Source: Rhodanobacter sp. UBA5168
GTDB taxonomy: Bacteria; Pseudomonadota; Gammaproteobacteria; Xanthomonadales; Rhodanobacteraceae
DNA: 47,149 nt
Reading direction: 5' to 3'
Assembly (NCBI GenBank): GCA_002413455.1
Contig: DHXA01000206.1
Coordinates: forward strand, 9,055 to 56,203
This document shows positions 1 through 9,546 of this stretch, piece after piece. The position numbers were made by a program, and so were the translations under genes. The first letter of the stretch is position 1. The number at the start of each line of letters is the position of its first letter. Under the pieces are notes generated by a model. The model did not search any database, was not told where the DNA came from, and was given only the letters and a program-made list of their open reading frames with translations.

Positions 1-50
1 GTTAACACTTGGTTACCGTCTGCACATCCAACGATTTCTATACTGCCTCC

Positions 51-3000
51 ATGACCCAGCCCAAATCGCGACGCCGCCCTCCCCTCATGCAGGCTCTCGC
101 CTGGTTCATTCCGGGCCTGCTTGCCGTCGCGATCGCGGGGCTGACCACCCACCCGTTGACCCTGATTCCACTGCTCCTGGCGAACGCACTGACCATGGCG
201 GCGATCTGCCATGCAATCGGTTTCGATCCGGAGCCGCGCTTCGGCCGTACCGTGCTGCGGCGTGGCGCGGCACACCTGGTGATGTTCAGCGGTTACAGCG
301 TGCTGGTGTTCGTGCTGGTTGCCTGGCCGATGCTGCAGTTGAGTCAGGCGCCCAGCCTCAGTGCCGCGCTGGTCCTGGCTGCGGCACTGGTGCTGGCATT
401 GACCACGTTATGGCGATTGTGGCCGGCGTTCGGCCTGGTGTTTGTGTGGGACGACGCGTATCCGAGCCAGCGCGACGGCTCGTGGATCTTCACCGCGACC
501 TTGCGCAGCATCGCGTTCGGTCGCCACCTGTCGCATGAGGAACGTTTCTTCAGCCATTTCCTGCCGGCCGCGCTCTCCCTGCTGGTGCTGGCGTTCGGCG
601 CGATCGCGCTGACCGGCCTGTATGGCGTTTTGCCGCCCGAGCCACGCATCGCCGCGCTGGCGATCTACGGTGTGCTGCTGCTCCCGCTGGGCTGCCTGGT
701 GATCGCCAACCGGACGCTGCGCGCCCTGCTCTGCGAGCGCCACCAGCCGCGCCGGCGCAGCGACCACGTGCCAGCGTCCGCGACGAATCGTGCGCCGGCA
801 CCGCGTCCGGTGCTGACCGAGCAGGAACGCATCGCCGGCACCCCCGAGCAGGCCGAAGCCTTGCTGGCGGCCACCCGCGACGGCGACATCGAACGTGCGC
901 TGGCCTTGGTCGAGGCCGGCGCCGATCCGGACACTGCACCGACCGCCGACGACCGCGACCAGCGCCCGACGCTGATGTTGGCCGCTCTGCTGCCGGACAC
1001 CCGCCTGCTGCGCGCGCTGATCGCCAGAGGTGCCAACGTAAATCGCGCCAGCGGCGGCATCACCCCGCTGCTGGCCGCCACCCGCGACAGCTGGCACGGC
1101 CGCGCCGAGGCCGTACTGACCCTGCTTGCCAATGGCGCCAGTCCGCTGGCCACCGATGCCGATGGCAACACCGCATTGCATGGCGCGGTACTCAGCGCCG
1201 AGCCCGGCGTGGCCGCGATGCTGCTGGACGCAGCCGCTCCGATCAACGCATTGAACAAGGCCGGCGTGAGCCCGCTGGCTACCGCCTGCCGCGCCGCCAA
1301 CTGGCCGCTGGTGAAGTTTTTGCTGGAGCACGGCGCCAAGCCGGCGCCGGCCGACGGCGAGCCGGCGCTGGTCGCCGCGGCCGGTATTGCCGACGACGAC
1401 GTCGAAGGGATCAAGCTGCTGCTCAAGCATCGCGCCGCGGTCAACGCCGTCGATGCACGTCACCGGCACGCCTTGCTCAGCGCCGCCGCCGAGGGCCACG
1501 AAAAAATCGCCCGCGTGCTGTGTGCCGCCGGCGCCGACGTCAAGCTGGCCGATCAACACGGCAGCACCGCCTTGATGGAAGCGGCGCGGGCGGGCGCCTG
1601 CGGCATTGTGCAACTGCTGGCCGAGGCCCAGCCCGATGCGCGCGTGCGCGATCAGCACGGCCGCGACGCGCTGACCCTGGCCTGCCAGTCGCCACACGCA
1701 CACGGCGAAACCGTGCGCGCCCTGCTGGCACTGGGTGCCGAACCGAAGACACCCGGCAGCGACGGTCGCAGCGCACTCGATCACGCCGCCGCAGCGGGCC
1801 GCTGGGATCTGGTCGCCCTGCTCGATCCGGATACGCCGCTGCCAGCCAGCCTCAGCCAGGATCTGCTCGCCGACGGCGCCGACACGCCAGCGCACCTGCT
1901 CGATGCGCTGCGCTTCGGTCATTGGGCGATCGTCTCGGGCTTTGCCGAGCGTGTGCGCGAATGGCCGCAGTCGCAACTGGCGCAGCTGTATCTGGACCTG
2001 GCCACGCCGGGGCTCGCCGCCGCGCGCCGCTGGTTGCTCGATCACGGCCTCGATGCCGAGGCCCGGCTGGAAGTGCCGCGCATCGACGATGCGGAGACCG
2101 TCGACAGCCCGGCCTTGCCGCCGCTGGGTCGACGCCTGTTCGATGCCTTGCTGCAGCAGCTGCCGAATTCGACCGAAGCGCTGGATGACCTGCTGCAAGC
2201 CGGTGCCAGCCCGGCCGGCGCAGGCTTGCTGGCGCAGGCGTTGTCGCGGTTGAATGGCGCCGCGCAAAGTGCTGCGCTGCCACTCAACCTGCTCGAACGC
2301 GGCGCCGATCCGTTCGGCGCGGATGCGCGCGAACGTACGCCGCTGCATCTGGCCGTGGTCAACGCCCAACCGGAATTGCTGCAGATGCTGCTCGATCGCG
2401 GTTGCGATCCGAACACGCGCGACCGCGACGGCCGCACGCCGCTGTTTGCGGCGCTCGAACATGGCGCGCAGGCCATGCCGCTGGTGCGCGCCCTGATCGC
2501 CCACGGCGCCAACCCGGAAGCGGCCGATGCGAACGGTGAAACCCCGCTGGGGCTGGCGCTGGAACATCCGGCCGTCGAACGCTGGCTGGATTGGCGCGAC
2601 TGGCAACGACCGCATCGCCCGCTGCGCCCCGACGACCTGCCGGCGGCCGCGACCGCCGGCGCACTGGCCACCGTGCAGCGCCTGCTGGAACTGGGCTTCG
2701 CCGTCGACACCCGCGACGACCAGGGCGCTTCGGCCTTGCTGCGTGCCTGCGGCGCCGGTCATCGCGACGTCGCTGCCTGCCTGCTCGATGCAGGCGCCGA
2801 TCCATCGCTGGCCGCGCGCAGCGGCGTGACCGCGCTGGCCGCGGCCGTCGCCGCGCGACGCGAGGCGCTGGTCGCGCTATTGCTGCAACACGACGTCGCC
2901 GTCGACCAGCGCCTGCCCAACGACGCCACCGCACTGATGGTGGCCGCCGCGATGGGTTATCCGGAAATCATCGAGCCGCTGCTCACTGCCGGTGCCGACG

Positions 3001-3503
3001 TCAACGCGATCGATGCCGGTGGCCGCAGTGCATTGCACGCGGCGGCCCAGTTTGGTTTCGAGCACAACGACAGCTTGCGCGCGCGGCGCCTGTTCGACGC
3101 GCTGCTCAAGCACGGCGCCGACATCAATCGTGCCGACAGCGAAGGCAAGACGCCGCTGCTGCTGTTGCTCGGCGCGCAGCTGCGCCCGGGCAGCGAGTGT
3201 GACGCCACCCACATCGGTGCGCTGGTGCCGCTGCTGCTGGACGCCGGGGCCAAGGTGGAACACGCCGACCAGCGCGGTGTCACCGCGCTGCACGCCTGCG
3301 CCATGCACGCCTTGCTGCCGCCGGCGCGCGTGCTGCTGTCGCGCGGCGCCGATCGCAATGCCACCGACGCATTCGGCCGCACCGCAGCGGATGTGGCGCG
3401 GCAACTGGGCTACGTGGACATCGCCCACGAACTGGCCGCGCGCACTGGCACCATCCCGAGCGTGCGGCAAACCCTGCGACAGCCCGCCCAGCCGGCCGAC
3501 TGA
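51..3503 (+). CDS. Large membrane-anchored ankyrin-repeat protein
   Basis: The product is 1150 residues from the ATG at 51. A TTG at 9 would add 14 residues, but they look non-coding in character. Residues about 13-225 hold four or five hydrophobic segments with a short charged loop (WDDAYPSQRDGS). From about 265 to the C-terminus there are roughly 18 ankyrin-like units, recognisable by repeated G-x-TPLH/TALH, LLL-x-x-GAD and N-x-x-D-x-x-G signatures. A less regular stretch sits in the middle (about 590-730). Ankyrin arrays bind proteins, so this is probably an inner-membrane scaffold; the partner is unknown. It is monocistronic and convergent with the kef-type gene, 37 bases apart. No Shine-Dalgarno sequence precedes 51, and a TATACT at 39-44 would start transcription almost on the ATG, so a leaderless mRNA is possible. 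The family call is secure; the cellular role is not. Confidence 0.85.
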   Translation: MTQPKSRRRPPLMQALAWFIPGLLAVAIAGLTTHPLTLIPLLLANALTMAAICHAIGFDPEPRFGRTVLRRGAAHLVMFSGYSVLVFVLVAWPMLQLSQAPSLSAALVLAAALVLALTTLWRLWPAFGLVFVWDDAYPSQRDGSWIFTATLRSIAFGRHLSHEERFFSHFLPAALSLLVLAFGAIALTGLYGVLPPEPRIAALAIYGVLLLPLGCLVIANRTLRALLCERHQPRRRSDHVPASATNRAPAPRPVLTEQERIAGTPEQAEALLAATRDGDIERALALVEAGADPDTAPTADDRDQRPTLMLAALLPDTRLLRALIARGANVNRASGGITPLLAATRDSWHGRAEAVLTLLANGASPLATDADGNTALHGAVLSAEPGVAAMLLDAAAPINALNKAGVSPLATACRAANWPLVKFLLEHGAKPAPADGEPALVAAAGIADDDVEGIKLLLKHRAAVNAVDARHRHALLSAAAEGHEKIARVLCAAGADVKLADQHGSTALMEAARAGACGIVQLLAEAQPDARVRDQHGRDALTLACQSPHAHGETVRALLALGAEPKTPGSDGRSALDHAAAAGRWDLVALLDPDTPLPASLSQDLLADGADTPAHLLDALRFGHWAIVSGFAERVREWPQSQLAQLYLDLATPGLAAARRWLLDHGLDAEARLEVPRIDDAETVDSPALPPLGRRLFDALLQQLPNSTEALDDLLQAGASPAGAGLLAQALSRLNGAAQSAALPLNLLERGADPFGADARERTPLHLAVVNAQPELLQMLLDRGCDPNTRDRDGRTPLFAALEHGAQAMPLVRALIAHGANPEAADANGETPLGLALEHPAVERWLDWRDWQRPHRPLRPDDLPAAATAGALATVQRLLELGFAVDTRDDQGASALLRACGAGHRDVAACLLDAGADPSLAARSGVTALAAAVAARREALVALLLQHDVAVDQRLPNDATALMVAAAMGYPEIIEPLLTAGADVNAIDAGGRSALHAAAQFGFEHNDSLRARRLFDALLKHGADINRADSEGKTPLLLLLGAQLRPGSECDATHIGALVPLLLDAGAKVEHADQRGVTALHACAMHALLPPARVLLSRGADRNATDAFGRTAADVARQLGYVDIAHELAARTGTIPSVRQTLRQPAQPAD

Positions 3504-3540
3504 GCCACCGGCAAAGTACGCATCACCCCAGGTTTTGCGC

Positions 3541-5376
3541 TCAATCCTCGCTGCTCAGTGGCACGTCGGCATCGCGCCGGCGTTCGCGCTCGGCCTGCGG
3601 AGTCGCGTCCGCCTCAAACAATTTCTCCAGATCGGAGAGCGCCTCGCGAGTGGTCTGCACCAGCTTGGTTTCGTCGTCGTAAACCAGGTACTGCGCCTTG
3701 AGCAACTCCGCGTCCTGGCGGCGGAAACGCTCCACCCGATCGGTCGCCTGCTCCGGCGTGAGGCCCAGCGCCTCCAGCGCCTTGCGCGTCATCTTCAGGC
3801 TGGAGTACAGCGTCTCGCGCACCGGCTCCTCGACGCCGAGATCCATCAGGCGCCATACGTGCTGGCGGTTGCGTGCGCGAGCGATGATCTTCAGATGCGG
3901 ATACTGCCGGCGCACCACACGCGCCACGCGCAGGCTCGATTCCGGGTCGTCGCTGGCCAGCACGAATACCTCGGCCTTGTCCGCCTGCGCCGCACGCAGC
4001 AGTTCCGGTCGCGCCGGGTCGCCATAGAAGATGTCGGTGACATTGCCGAAACGCTGCACCAGGTCGAGTTGCTCGACCGAGTGATCCAACGCCACGAACG
4101 GAATGCCCTGTGCGCGCAGCACGCGGGCGATGATCTGGCCCATGCGGCCATAGCCGGCAATGATGACCCGCGGCGCATGCGTGTCGATGGTGTCGTAGGC
4201 ACGCGTCGGCTTCTTCGCCTTGCTGCCGAGCAGACGGCCCAGCGATGCCACCAGCAACGGGGTCAGCGCCATCGACAACGAAATCCCCAGCACCAGCAGA
4301 TTGTGCTGCGGACCACTGAGCAATTGCTGCTCCTGCGCCAGCTTCAGCACCACGAACGCAAACTCGCCGCCGCAGGCCAGCAGCACCGCCAGCCGCAGCG
4401 CCTCGGCGCGATCGAGCCCGCCGACGAGGCGGCCCAGCGGCCACAGCAGCACACCCTTCAACAGCATCAACGCCACCACCAGGGCCAGCACGTGCAGCGG
4501 CTCATGCAGCAGCAACGACAGGTCCATCGACATGCCGACGCTGATGAAGAACAGCCCCAGCAACAGACCCTTGAACGGCTCCAGATGCGATTCCAGTTCA
4601 TGCCGGTATTCGGAATCGGCCAGCAGCACGCCGGCGAGGAAGGCGCCGAGCGTGGACGACACACCTGCCAGCTCCATCAGCCACGCCGTACCCATCACCA
4701 CCAGCAGCGCGGTGGCAGTGGAAACCTCCACCGCATCGGCCTTCGCCACGAAACGGAACACCGGCCGCAACAGGTAGCGCCCGCCGACCACCACCGCCAC
4801 GATGACACCGATCGTGCGCAAGGTACCCGTCAGATCCATACCGTGCGTGGCCGAAGAAGCGGCCAGCAGCGGCACCATCGCGATCAGCGGGATCGCCGCC
4901 AGGTCCTGAAACAGCAGGATCGCGAACGCCTGCCGTCCGTAGGCCGAACCGGCCTCCTTGCGCTCGGCGAGGATCTGCAGGCCGAACGCGGTCGACGACA
5001 ACGCCAGGCTGCCGCCGACGATCGTGGCGGTCTTGCCGCTCAGGCCAAACAGGAAGTAGGCCAGCGCGGCGATGGCCACGCTGCTCGCCAGTACCTGCAG
5101 CAGGCCGGTGCCGAACACCGAACGGCGCATCACCCAGAGTCGCTGCGGCGACAGTTCCAGGCCGATCACGAACAGCATCAGCACGATGCCGAATTCGGAG
5201 ATCGTGGCCACTCCCGCGGTGTCGTTGACCAAGCCCAGCAGTTGGGGACCGATCACCACACCGGCCAGCAGATAGCCGAGCACCGAACCCAGCCGGAATC
5301 GCTTGGTCAACGGTACCGCGATCACCGTAGCCAGCAGGAACACCAGCGCCGTCTGCAGATAATGGTGGCTGTCCAC
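3541..5376 (-). CDS. Monovalent cation:proton antiporter, KefB/KefC type
   Basis: This 611-residue protein belongs to the CPA2 potassium-efflux family. Residues 1-385 contain about 12 membrane segments. Residues 264-282 match the KefC regulatory loop and adjoining helix (HELES-x-x-EPFKGLLLGLFF). An RCK/TrkA-N Rossmann domain starts near 403 with GYGRMG (408-413), and the C-terminus is a charged tail. In the family, glutathione holds the channel closed and glutathione adducts open it, so potassium leaves and the cytoplasm acidifies during electrophile stress. The length equals E. coli KefB (601) and KefC (620). The usual ancillary flavoprotein KefF/KefG is not in this window. The neighbouring minus-strand gene lies 76 bases downstream and differs in base composition, so a shared operon is unlikely. 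I cannot decide between KefB and KefC. Confidence 0.9.
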   Translation of the reverse strand: MDSHHYLQTALVFLLATVIAVPLTKRFRLGSVLGYLLAGVVIGPQLLGLVNDTAGVATISEFGIVLMLFVIGLELSPQRLWVMRRSVFGTGLLQVLASSVAIAALAYFLFGLSGKTATIVGGSLALSSTAFGLQILAERKEAGSAYGRQAFAILLFQDLAAIPLIAMVPLLAASSATHGMDLTGTLRTIGVIVAVVVGGRYLLRPVFRFVAKADAVEVSTATALLVVMGTAWLMELAGVSSTLGAFLAGVLLADSEYRHELESHLEPFKGLLLGLFFISVGMSMDLSLLLHEPLHVLALVVALMLLKGVLLWPLGRLVGGLDRAEALRLAVLLACGGEFAFVVLKLAQEQQLLSGPQHNLLVLGISLSMALTPLLVASLGRLLGSKAKKPTRAYDTIDTHAPRVIIAGYGRMGQIIARVLRAQGIPFVALDHSVEQLDLVQRFGNVTDIFYGDPARPELLRAAQADKAEVFVLASDDPESSLRVARVVRRQYPHLKIIARARNRQHVWRLMDLGVEEPVRETLYSSLKMTRKALEALGLTPEQATDRVERFRRQDAELLKAQYLVYDDETKLVQTTREALSDLEKLFEADATPQAERERRRDADVPLSSED

Positions 5377-5452
5377 GCGTGGGCGACTCCGGTCGGGGGA
5401 TGCTCGATTATTTCACGTGGGTTCTAACTGTACCGCCTTGCAGCACTCGAAA

Positions 5453-6709
5453 TCAGTGACTGAGAACTCCGCCGCGAGTGGTCACGACGTCGGTGCGCTT
5501 CAACACGCCGCTTGCATTGCGGTAGATCACCACATATCGACCATCGCGCAAATAAAGATCAGCGAAATGCTCGGTGCCAGATACGAGATAGCGATCGGCT
5601 GGCACCGCATTTTCCGGCTCGCTGGCATATCGTGCCTCAACCAGACAGACGTTGCCCGATTCTCCGCATGCGCCGTCTGTGCTGAATCGGTACTGCCGAC
5701 GAGCACCCCCGAGCGATAGCCATTCACTGCCTGGACCTACCTCACGATCAAGTGCATATGCGCCGGTACGCCATACGGTAATGTCCGTTCCACGACCACC
5801 GGACCGCCAGCGCATGGAAGACAGTGTGCCCGCAGCCCGATCGTCTGCAGATGAACCGCTCAAGTGGCAGGCGCTGCTCATCACATCGTTCGTATTACCC
5901 AGTTGGTCGATGCTGAGAAACGGTTTGGCATAAAGCCTGGGCAAAAGCTTCGCCATCCGGCCATCGATCCGCCTGATATGGTCATAACCCGCCACAACGA
6001 AGACCTTCTTGCCAGAATGCTGCTTCAAAATCCGTACAAGACCACGGGCTTCATCCTGTTCGCGATGTGCCGAAAAATCATCGTAATTGACCAACGTGAA
6101 TCCCAACCGCTTCGCCTGCCTGACAATCTCACTCTCAATCGGCTCACGCAGATAAAAGCCGTAGCTCTTTTCGTCCAGGGCGTAGCCATTTTGATTGATC
6201 CACTTCGTCGTGATCGGGTCAGGCAATGCCTCCAGTGCAAGAATCGAAAACCCTTGCTGGCGCATGATCGGAAGCATTTGATAAATCGCCGATCGGCTCA
6301 TGGGCTGGTTGTGCGCCTCGTTCACCATGACCAGATCGAACTTGCCGACATGCGTCCTCAGCCATTGATCAAACGTGCCGGCTCCGAGATCAGCCGAACA
6401 GGCTGGCGTCGGTGACGGGACGTGCTTGAAGGCGCTGTCCATTTCTCGCTGAGCCTGCTCGTATCGGCCCAACATGGCATCCGTCATCGACAGCATTTGC
6501 TCACTATTGGAAGCGTTGCCATCCCAATGCGTCGAGTGCAGACGCTGGTAGGCATCGACCATGTCTATCTTGCTTCCGGCGAAACGGCCAAGCTCATCCC
6601 ATAAGCTATTGGAAGCAGGCGGCTTGGTGCTTTGGACTTCGGCTCCATGGGCCGATGTGACCAACAGCGAAAGCAGCATCCAGCAGAAGACACGCGCACT
6701 TGTGCTCAT
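5453..6709 (-). CDS. Secreted TraB/Tiki/ChaN-like (EreA-fold) protein
   Basis: This 418-residue protein begins with a clear signal peptide (residues 1-23, ending AHGA). Three motifs recall the EreA/ChaN/TraB/Tiki superfamily: NEAHNQP at 130-136 (the family's GE-x-H site), LALEALPD at 157-164 and AGYDHI at 240-245. These sit on what looks like an alternating alpha/beta frame. Members act as metal-dependent proteases, haem-binding proteins or esterases, so the activity here cannot be named. Residues about 300-418 form a different, beta-rich C-terminal part with Cys pairs. Base composition is clearly lower in GC than either neighbour (30 of 60 bases in 6241-6300), and codon choice is looser, suggesting acquisition by transfer. 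A strong terminator lies just upstream, so it probably has its own promoter. The fold call rests on motifs only. Confidence 0.6.
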   Translation of the reverse strand: MSTSARVFCWMLLSLLVTSAHGAEVQSTKPPASNSLWDELGRFAGSKIDMVDAYQRLHSTHWDGNASNSEQMLSMTDAMLGRYEQAQREMDSAFKHVPSPTPACSADLGAGTFDQWLRTHVGKFDLVMVNEAHNQPMSRSAIYQMLPIMRQQGFSILALEALPDPITTKWINQNGYALDEKSYGFYLREPIESEIVRQAKRLGFTLVNYDDFSAHREQDEARGLVRILKQHSGKKVFVVAGYDHIRRIDGRMAKLLPRLYAKPFLSIDQLGNTNDVMSSACHLSGSSADDRAAGTLSSMRWRSGGRGTDITVWRTGAYALDREVGPGSEWLSLGGARRQYRFSTDGACGESGNVCLVEARYASEPENAVPADRYLVSGTEHFADLYLRDGRYVVIYRNASGVLKRTDVVTTRGGVLSH

Positions 6710-6756
6710 GTGAACCCCAACGTCCTGAACGAGGACGCATCAATTCCGTTGATTTC

Positions 6757-6793
6757 AAACAATCGGGCCGGCATATAGCCGGCCCGATTGTTT
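6757..6793. terminator. Bidirectional intrinsic terminator
   Basis: A perfect 16-bp inverted repeat (6757-6772 and 6778-6793) encloses a 5-base loop (ATATA). The stem has a GC-rich core (GGGCCGGC) flanked by AAAC on one side and GTTT on the other, so on either strand the hairpin ends in a short T-tract. It lies 22 bases beyond the stop of the minus-strand M3 peptidase gene and upstream of the next minus-strand gene. It should end the peptidase transcript and insulate the lower-GC gene. Confidence 0.85.
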
Positions 6794-6814
6794 CACTTAT
6801 TAACTTGTTACTTG

Positions 6815-9019
6815 TTACTTGCTGGCCGTCTTCGGCGCATCCTTCAGACCGCGGTTCTCCAGCATCGGCTCGATGACCGGAGCCTGGCCGCGCCAGTCCT
6901 TGTACATCTTTGCCAGCTCCTCGGTGTTGCCGCGTGACAACACCATCGCGCGGAAGCGATCGCCGTTCTCACGGCTCAGGCCGCCATGCTCCTTGAAGCC
7001 CACGAAGGCGTCGTCGGCCAGCATCTGGGTCCACAGGTAGGCGTAATAGCCGGCCGCATAGCCATTGCCCCAGATGTGCTGGAAGTAGCTGGACCGGTAG
7101 CGCGGCGGCACATAACCGAGGTCGACCTTGTCCTTCTTCAGCGCGGCAGCCTCGAACTGGTCGGCATCCTGCAGCGGCGCGTCGGCACCGAGCATGTGCC
7201 AGTTCATGTCCAGCAGTGCGGCGGAAACCAGCTCGGTCATGCCGTAGCCGGAGTTGAATTTGCCGGCTTTCTTCATCTTGTCGACCAGGGCCTGCGGCAT
7301 CGGTTGACTGGTCTTGTAGTTCTTGGCGTAGTTGGCAAACACCTTCGGATCGGTCGCCCAGTGTTCGTTGAACTGCGACGGGAATTCGACGAAGTCGCGC
7401 GCGGTATTGGTACCGGACAGGGTCGGATACTGCTCGTCGGCGAACAGGCCGTGCAAGGCGTGACCGAACTCGTGGAACATCGTGGTGACATCGTCGAACG
7501 ACAGCAGTGCCGGCTGGCCAGCGGCCGGCTTGCTGAAGTTGGCCACGTTGAAGATCACCGGCTTGGTACCCAGCAGCTTGGACTGGGTGACCAGGTTGTC
7601 CATCCAGGCGCCGCCATTCTTGTTGTCACGCTTGAAATAGTCGCAATAGAACAGCGCCATCGAGCTGCCGTCCTTGTCGAACACCTCGAATACACGCACG
7701 TCCGGCTGGTACACCGGGATATCGTGGCGTTCCTTGAAGGTCAGCCCGTACAGCTGGTTGGCGGCGTAGAACACGCCGTTCTGCAGCACGTTGTCGAGCT
7801 CGAAGTACGGCTTGATCTGGCTTTCATCGAGGTCGAACTTCGCCTTGCGCACCTGCTCGGCGTAGAAGTTCCAGTCCCATGGCGCCAGCTTGAAGCCGCC
7901 GTGCTGCTGGTCGATCAGTGCCTGGATGTCCTTCGCCTCGACCTTGGCGCGGGCGGTGACGGCGGGCACCAGATCCTGCATGAACTTCAGCGCCGTCTCC
8001 GGCGTCTTCGCCATCTGGTCGTCCAGTTTCCACGCCGCGTAGTTGGGGAAGCCGAGCAGCTTCGCCTGTTCGGCGCGAATCTGTGCCAACCGCTCGATGG
8101 TCTTGCGGGTATCGTTGGCGCCGTCCTGTTCGGCACGGCTCCACGAGGCCTCGAACAAGGCCTTGCGGGTGTCGCGGTCGCTCAGGTCCTGCAGTTCGGG
8201 CTGCTGGGTGGTGTTCTGCAGGGGCAATACGTATTTGCCGTCCAGCTTGCGGTCCTTAGCGGCCTGCGTGGCGGCGGCAAGCTCGACCTCGGACAGGCCG
8301 GCCAGCTTCGCCTTGTCGGTGATCACCGGTGCGGCGTCCTTGGTGGCCGCCAGCAATTTGTTGGTGAACGCGGTGCTCAGCGTCGATTCTTCCTTGTTGA
8401 GGTCCTTCAGCTTCGCCTTGTCGGCGTCGGAGAGTTTCGCGCCCGCATGCACGAAGTTCTTGTAGACCACCTCGACCAGCCGCGCCGATTCCGGATCGAG
8501 CTTGAGCGTGCTGCGCTGGTTGTAGATCGTCTCGACGCGCTGGAACAGACGGCTGTCGAGATGGATCGCGTCCGAATGCGCGGCCAGCTTGGGCGCCTCT
8601 TCCTCCTGCACTTTTTGCAGCGTGTCGTTGGTATTGGCGCCGGTCACCGCATTGAACGCGGCCATCACGCGATTCAGCATCGCGCCGGATTTTTCCATCG
8701 CCACGTAGGTGTTTTCGAACGTTGGCGCCTCCGGATTGGCCGCGATCTTCTCGATCTCGGCCATGTGCTGGCGCATGCCTTCCTCCAGCGCTGGCTGGTA
8801 GTCGGCGTCCTTGATCCGGTCGAACGGCGGCGCCTGGAACGGCAATGTACTGGCGCTGTAGAACGGATTGCTGGTCATGTCGGTGGTAGCCACTGCGGCA
8901 CTGCTGGCGGCAGCCGCCGAGGCGGTTGTCGCTGGTGAATTGGCGGCGCTGTCCGGCTGCTGCGAGCAGGCGGCGAGGGCCATCGTGGTGGCAATTGCAA
9001 TCATGCGCAGACGAAACAT
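6815..9019 (-). CDS. dcp: M3 family peptidyl-dipeptidase (Dcp-like), lipoprotein
   Basis: The start at 9019 gives 734 residues and an ideal lipoprotein signal: basic start, hydrophobic core, LAAC with lipid Cys18. A longer reading frame upstream would hide that signal. A GGGGA ribosome site precedes the ATG. An Ala/Ser-rich linker (19-50) is followed by the all-helical thimet-oligopeptidase fold. The zinc site HEFGH is at 516-520 and the third ligand is probably Glu545 (FVEFPSQ). The family cleaves short peptides, dipeptidyl carboxypeptidases removing C-terminal dipeptides. E. coli Dcp is soluble, whereas the signal here places the enzyme on a membrane facing the periplasm, consistent with peptide scavenging. 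The choice between Dcp and an oligopeptidase A-like role is uncertain. It is followed by a strong terminator. Confidence 0.9.
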   Translation of the reverse strand: MFRLRMIAIATTMALAACSQQPDSAANSPATTASAAAASSAAVATTDMTSNPFYSASTLPFQAPPFDRIKDADYQPALEEGMRQHMAEIEKIAANPEAPTFENTYVAMEKSGAMLNRVMAAFNAVTGANTNDTLQKVQEEEAPKLAAHSDAIHLDSRLFQRVETIYNQRSTLKLDPESARLVEVVYKNFVHAGAKLSDADKAKLKDLNKEESTLSTAFTNKLLAATKDAAPVITDKAKLAGLSEVELAAATQAAKDRKLDGKYVLPLQNTTQQPELQDLSDRDTRKALFEASWSRAEQDGANDTRKTIERLAQIRAEQAKLLGFPNYAAWKLDDQMAKTPETALKFMQDLVPAVTARAKVEAKDIQALIDQQHGGFKLAPWDWNFYAEQVRKAKFDLDESQIKPYFELDNVLQNGVFYAANQLYGLTFKERHDIPVYQPDVRVFEVFDKDGSSMALFYCDYFKRDNKNGGAWMDNLVTQSKLLGTKPVIFNVANFSKPAAGQPALLSFDDVTTMFHEFGHALHGLFADEQYPTLSGTNTARDFVEFPSQFNEHWATDPKVFANYAKNYKTSQPMPQALVDKMKKAGKFNSGYGMTELVSAALLDMNWHMLGADAPLQDADQFEAAALKKDKVDLGYVPPRYRSSYFQHIWGNGYAAGYYAYLWTQMLADDAFVGFKEHGGLSRENGDRFRAMVLSRGNTEELAKMYKDWRGQAPVIEPMLENRGLKDAPKTASK

Positions 9020-9144
9020 TGGTGTCCCCGGAATGGTGTGCCCTTGAGCGGGCACGGAAAGTCGCAATCCTCGACTGTACCCACACCGTAACCACTTTCC
9101 AAACCCCGAGGCCACTGCGCCGCCGGACCGAAAAACTGGCCCGC

Positions 9145-9492
9145 TCAGGCCGCGCGCATGTCGCGCAACTGCCATGCCGCGCCGATCAGCAGGTACAGCC
9201 GATGGCGTACGACGCTCATCGGCAGGTCGGTGACCAGATCGACATCGGTATGCAGGTCGGCCACCTGCGCGGTTGCCTGCGCAGCGGGATCGGTGCTGCC
9301 CAGGCTGCTGTCCACCGCATCAGGATCCGGCTGCACCGCCCGCCAGCGCTGGAACAGCGCGTCGTCGCGCAAAGCCTGCTGCAGCGCCGTGGCAAAGTCG
9401 TTCGGTCCGGCACCATCGTAGGCAAAGCGCGGGTCGTCGCCGCGCGCATGGGCCAGATCGGCGATCGAAAGGTAATAGTGGTTGCGGGCCAT
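9145..9492 (-). CDS. Small conserved-looking hypothetical protein
   Basis: The start at 9492 is chosen because a GGAGG lies five bases before the ATG; an upstream in-frame start would add 12 unlikely residues. The 115-residue product starts MARNHYYLSIADLAHARG. It is acidic, soluble and predicted mostly helical, with no signal peptide, membrane segment or motif I recognise. The middle part (PNDFATALQQALRDDALFQRW) looks amphipathic. The gene lies between bioD (54 bases upstream on the same strand) and the M3 peptidase gene (125 bases downstream), so it could be the distal gene of the TMEM175-bioD unit. Codon use matches the neighbours, so I consider it a real gene. No function is proposed. Confidence 0.7.
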   Translation of the reverse strand: MARNHYYLSIADLAHARGDDPRFAYDGAGPNDFATALQQALRDDALFQRWRAVQPDPDAVDSSLGSTDPAAQATAQVADLHTDVDLVTDLPMSVVRHRLYLLIGAAWQLRDMRAA

Positions 9493-9546
9493 GCGTGCCT
9501 CCGGCGGCGGGTATCGACGCGTATCCAAACATGACCGATGTGAAGC

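Noticed and set aside
408..2762. Minus-strand open frame of 784 codons
   Set aside because: It lies wholly inside the ankyrin gene on the other strand. High GC suppresses stop codons, and the translation is Gln/Arg/Gly-rich without domains.
2992..5427. Plus-strand open frame of 811 codons spanning the ankyrin and Kef genes
   Set aside because: The translation is rich in Gln, His and Arg, typical of an antisense shadow, and covers two well-recognised genes.
6986..8938. Plus-strand open frame of 650 codons
   Set aside because: Antisense shadow of the M3 peptidase gene, which has its zinc motif and lipobox in the other frame.
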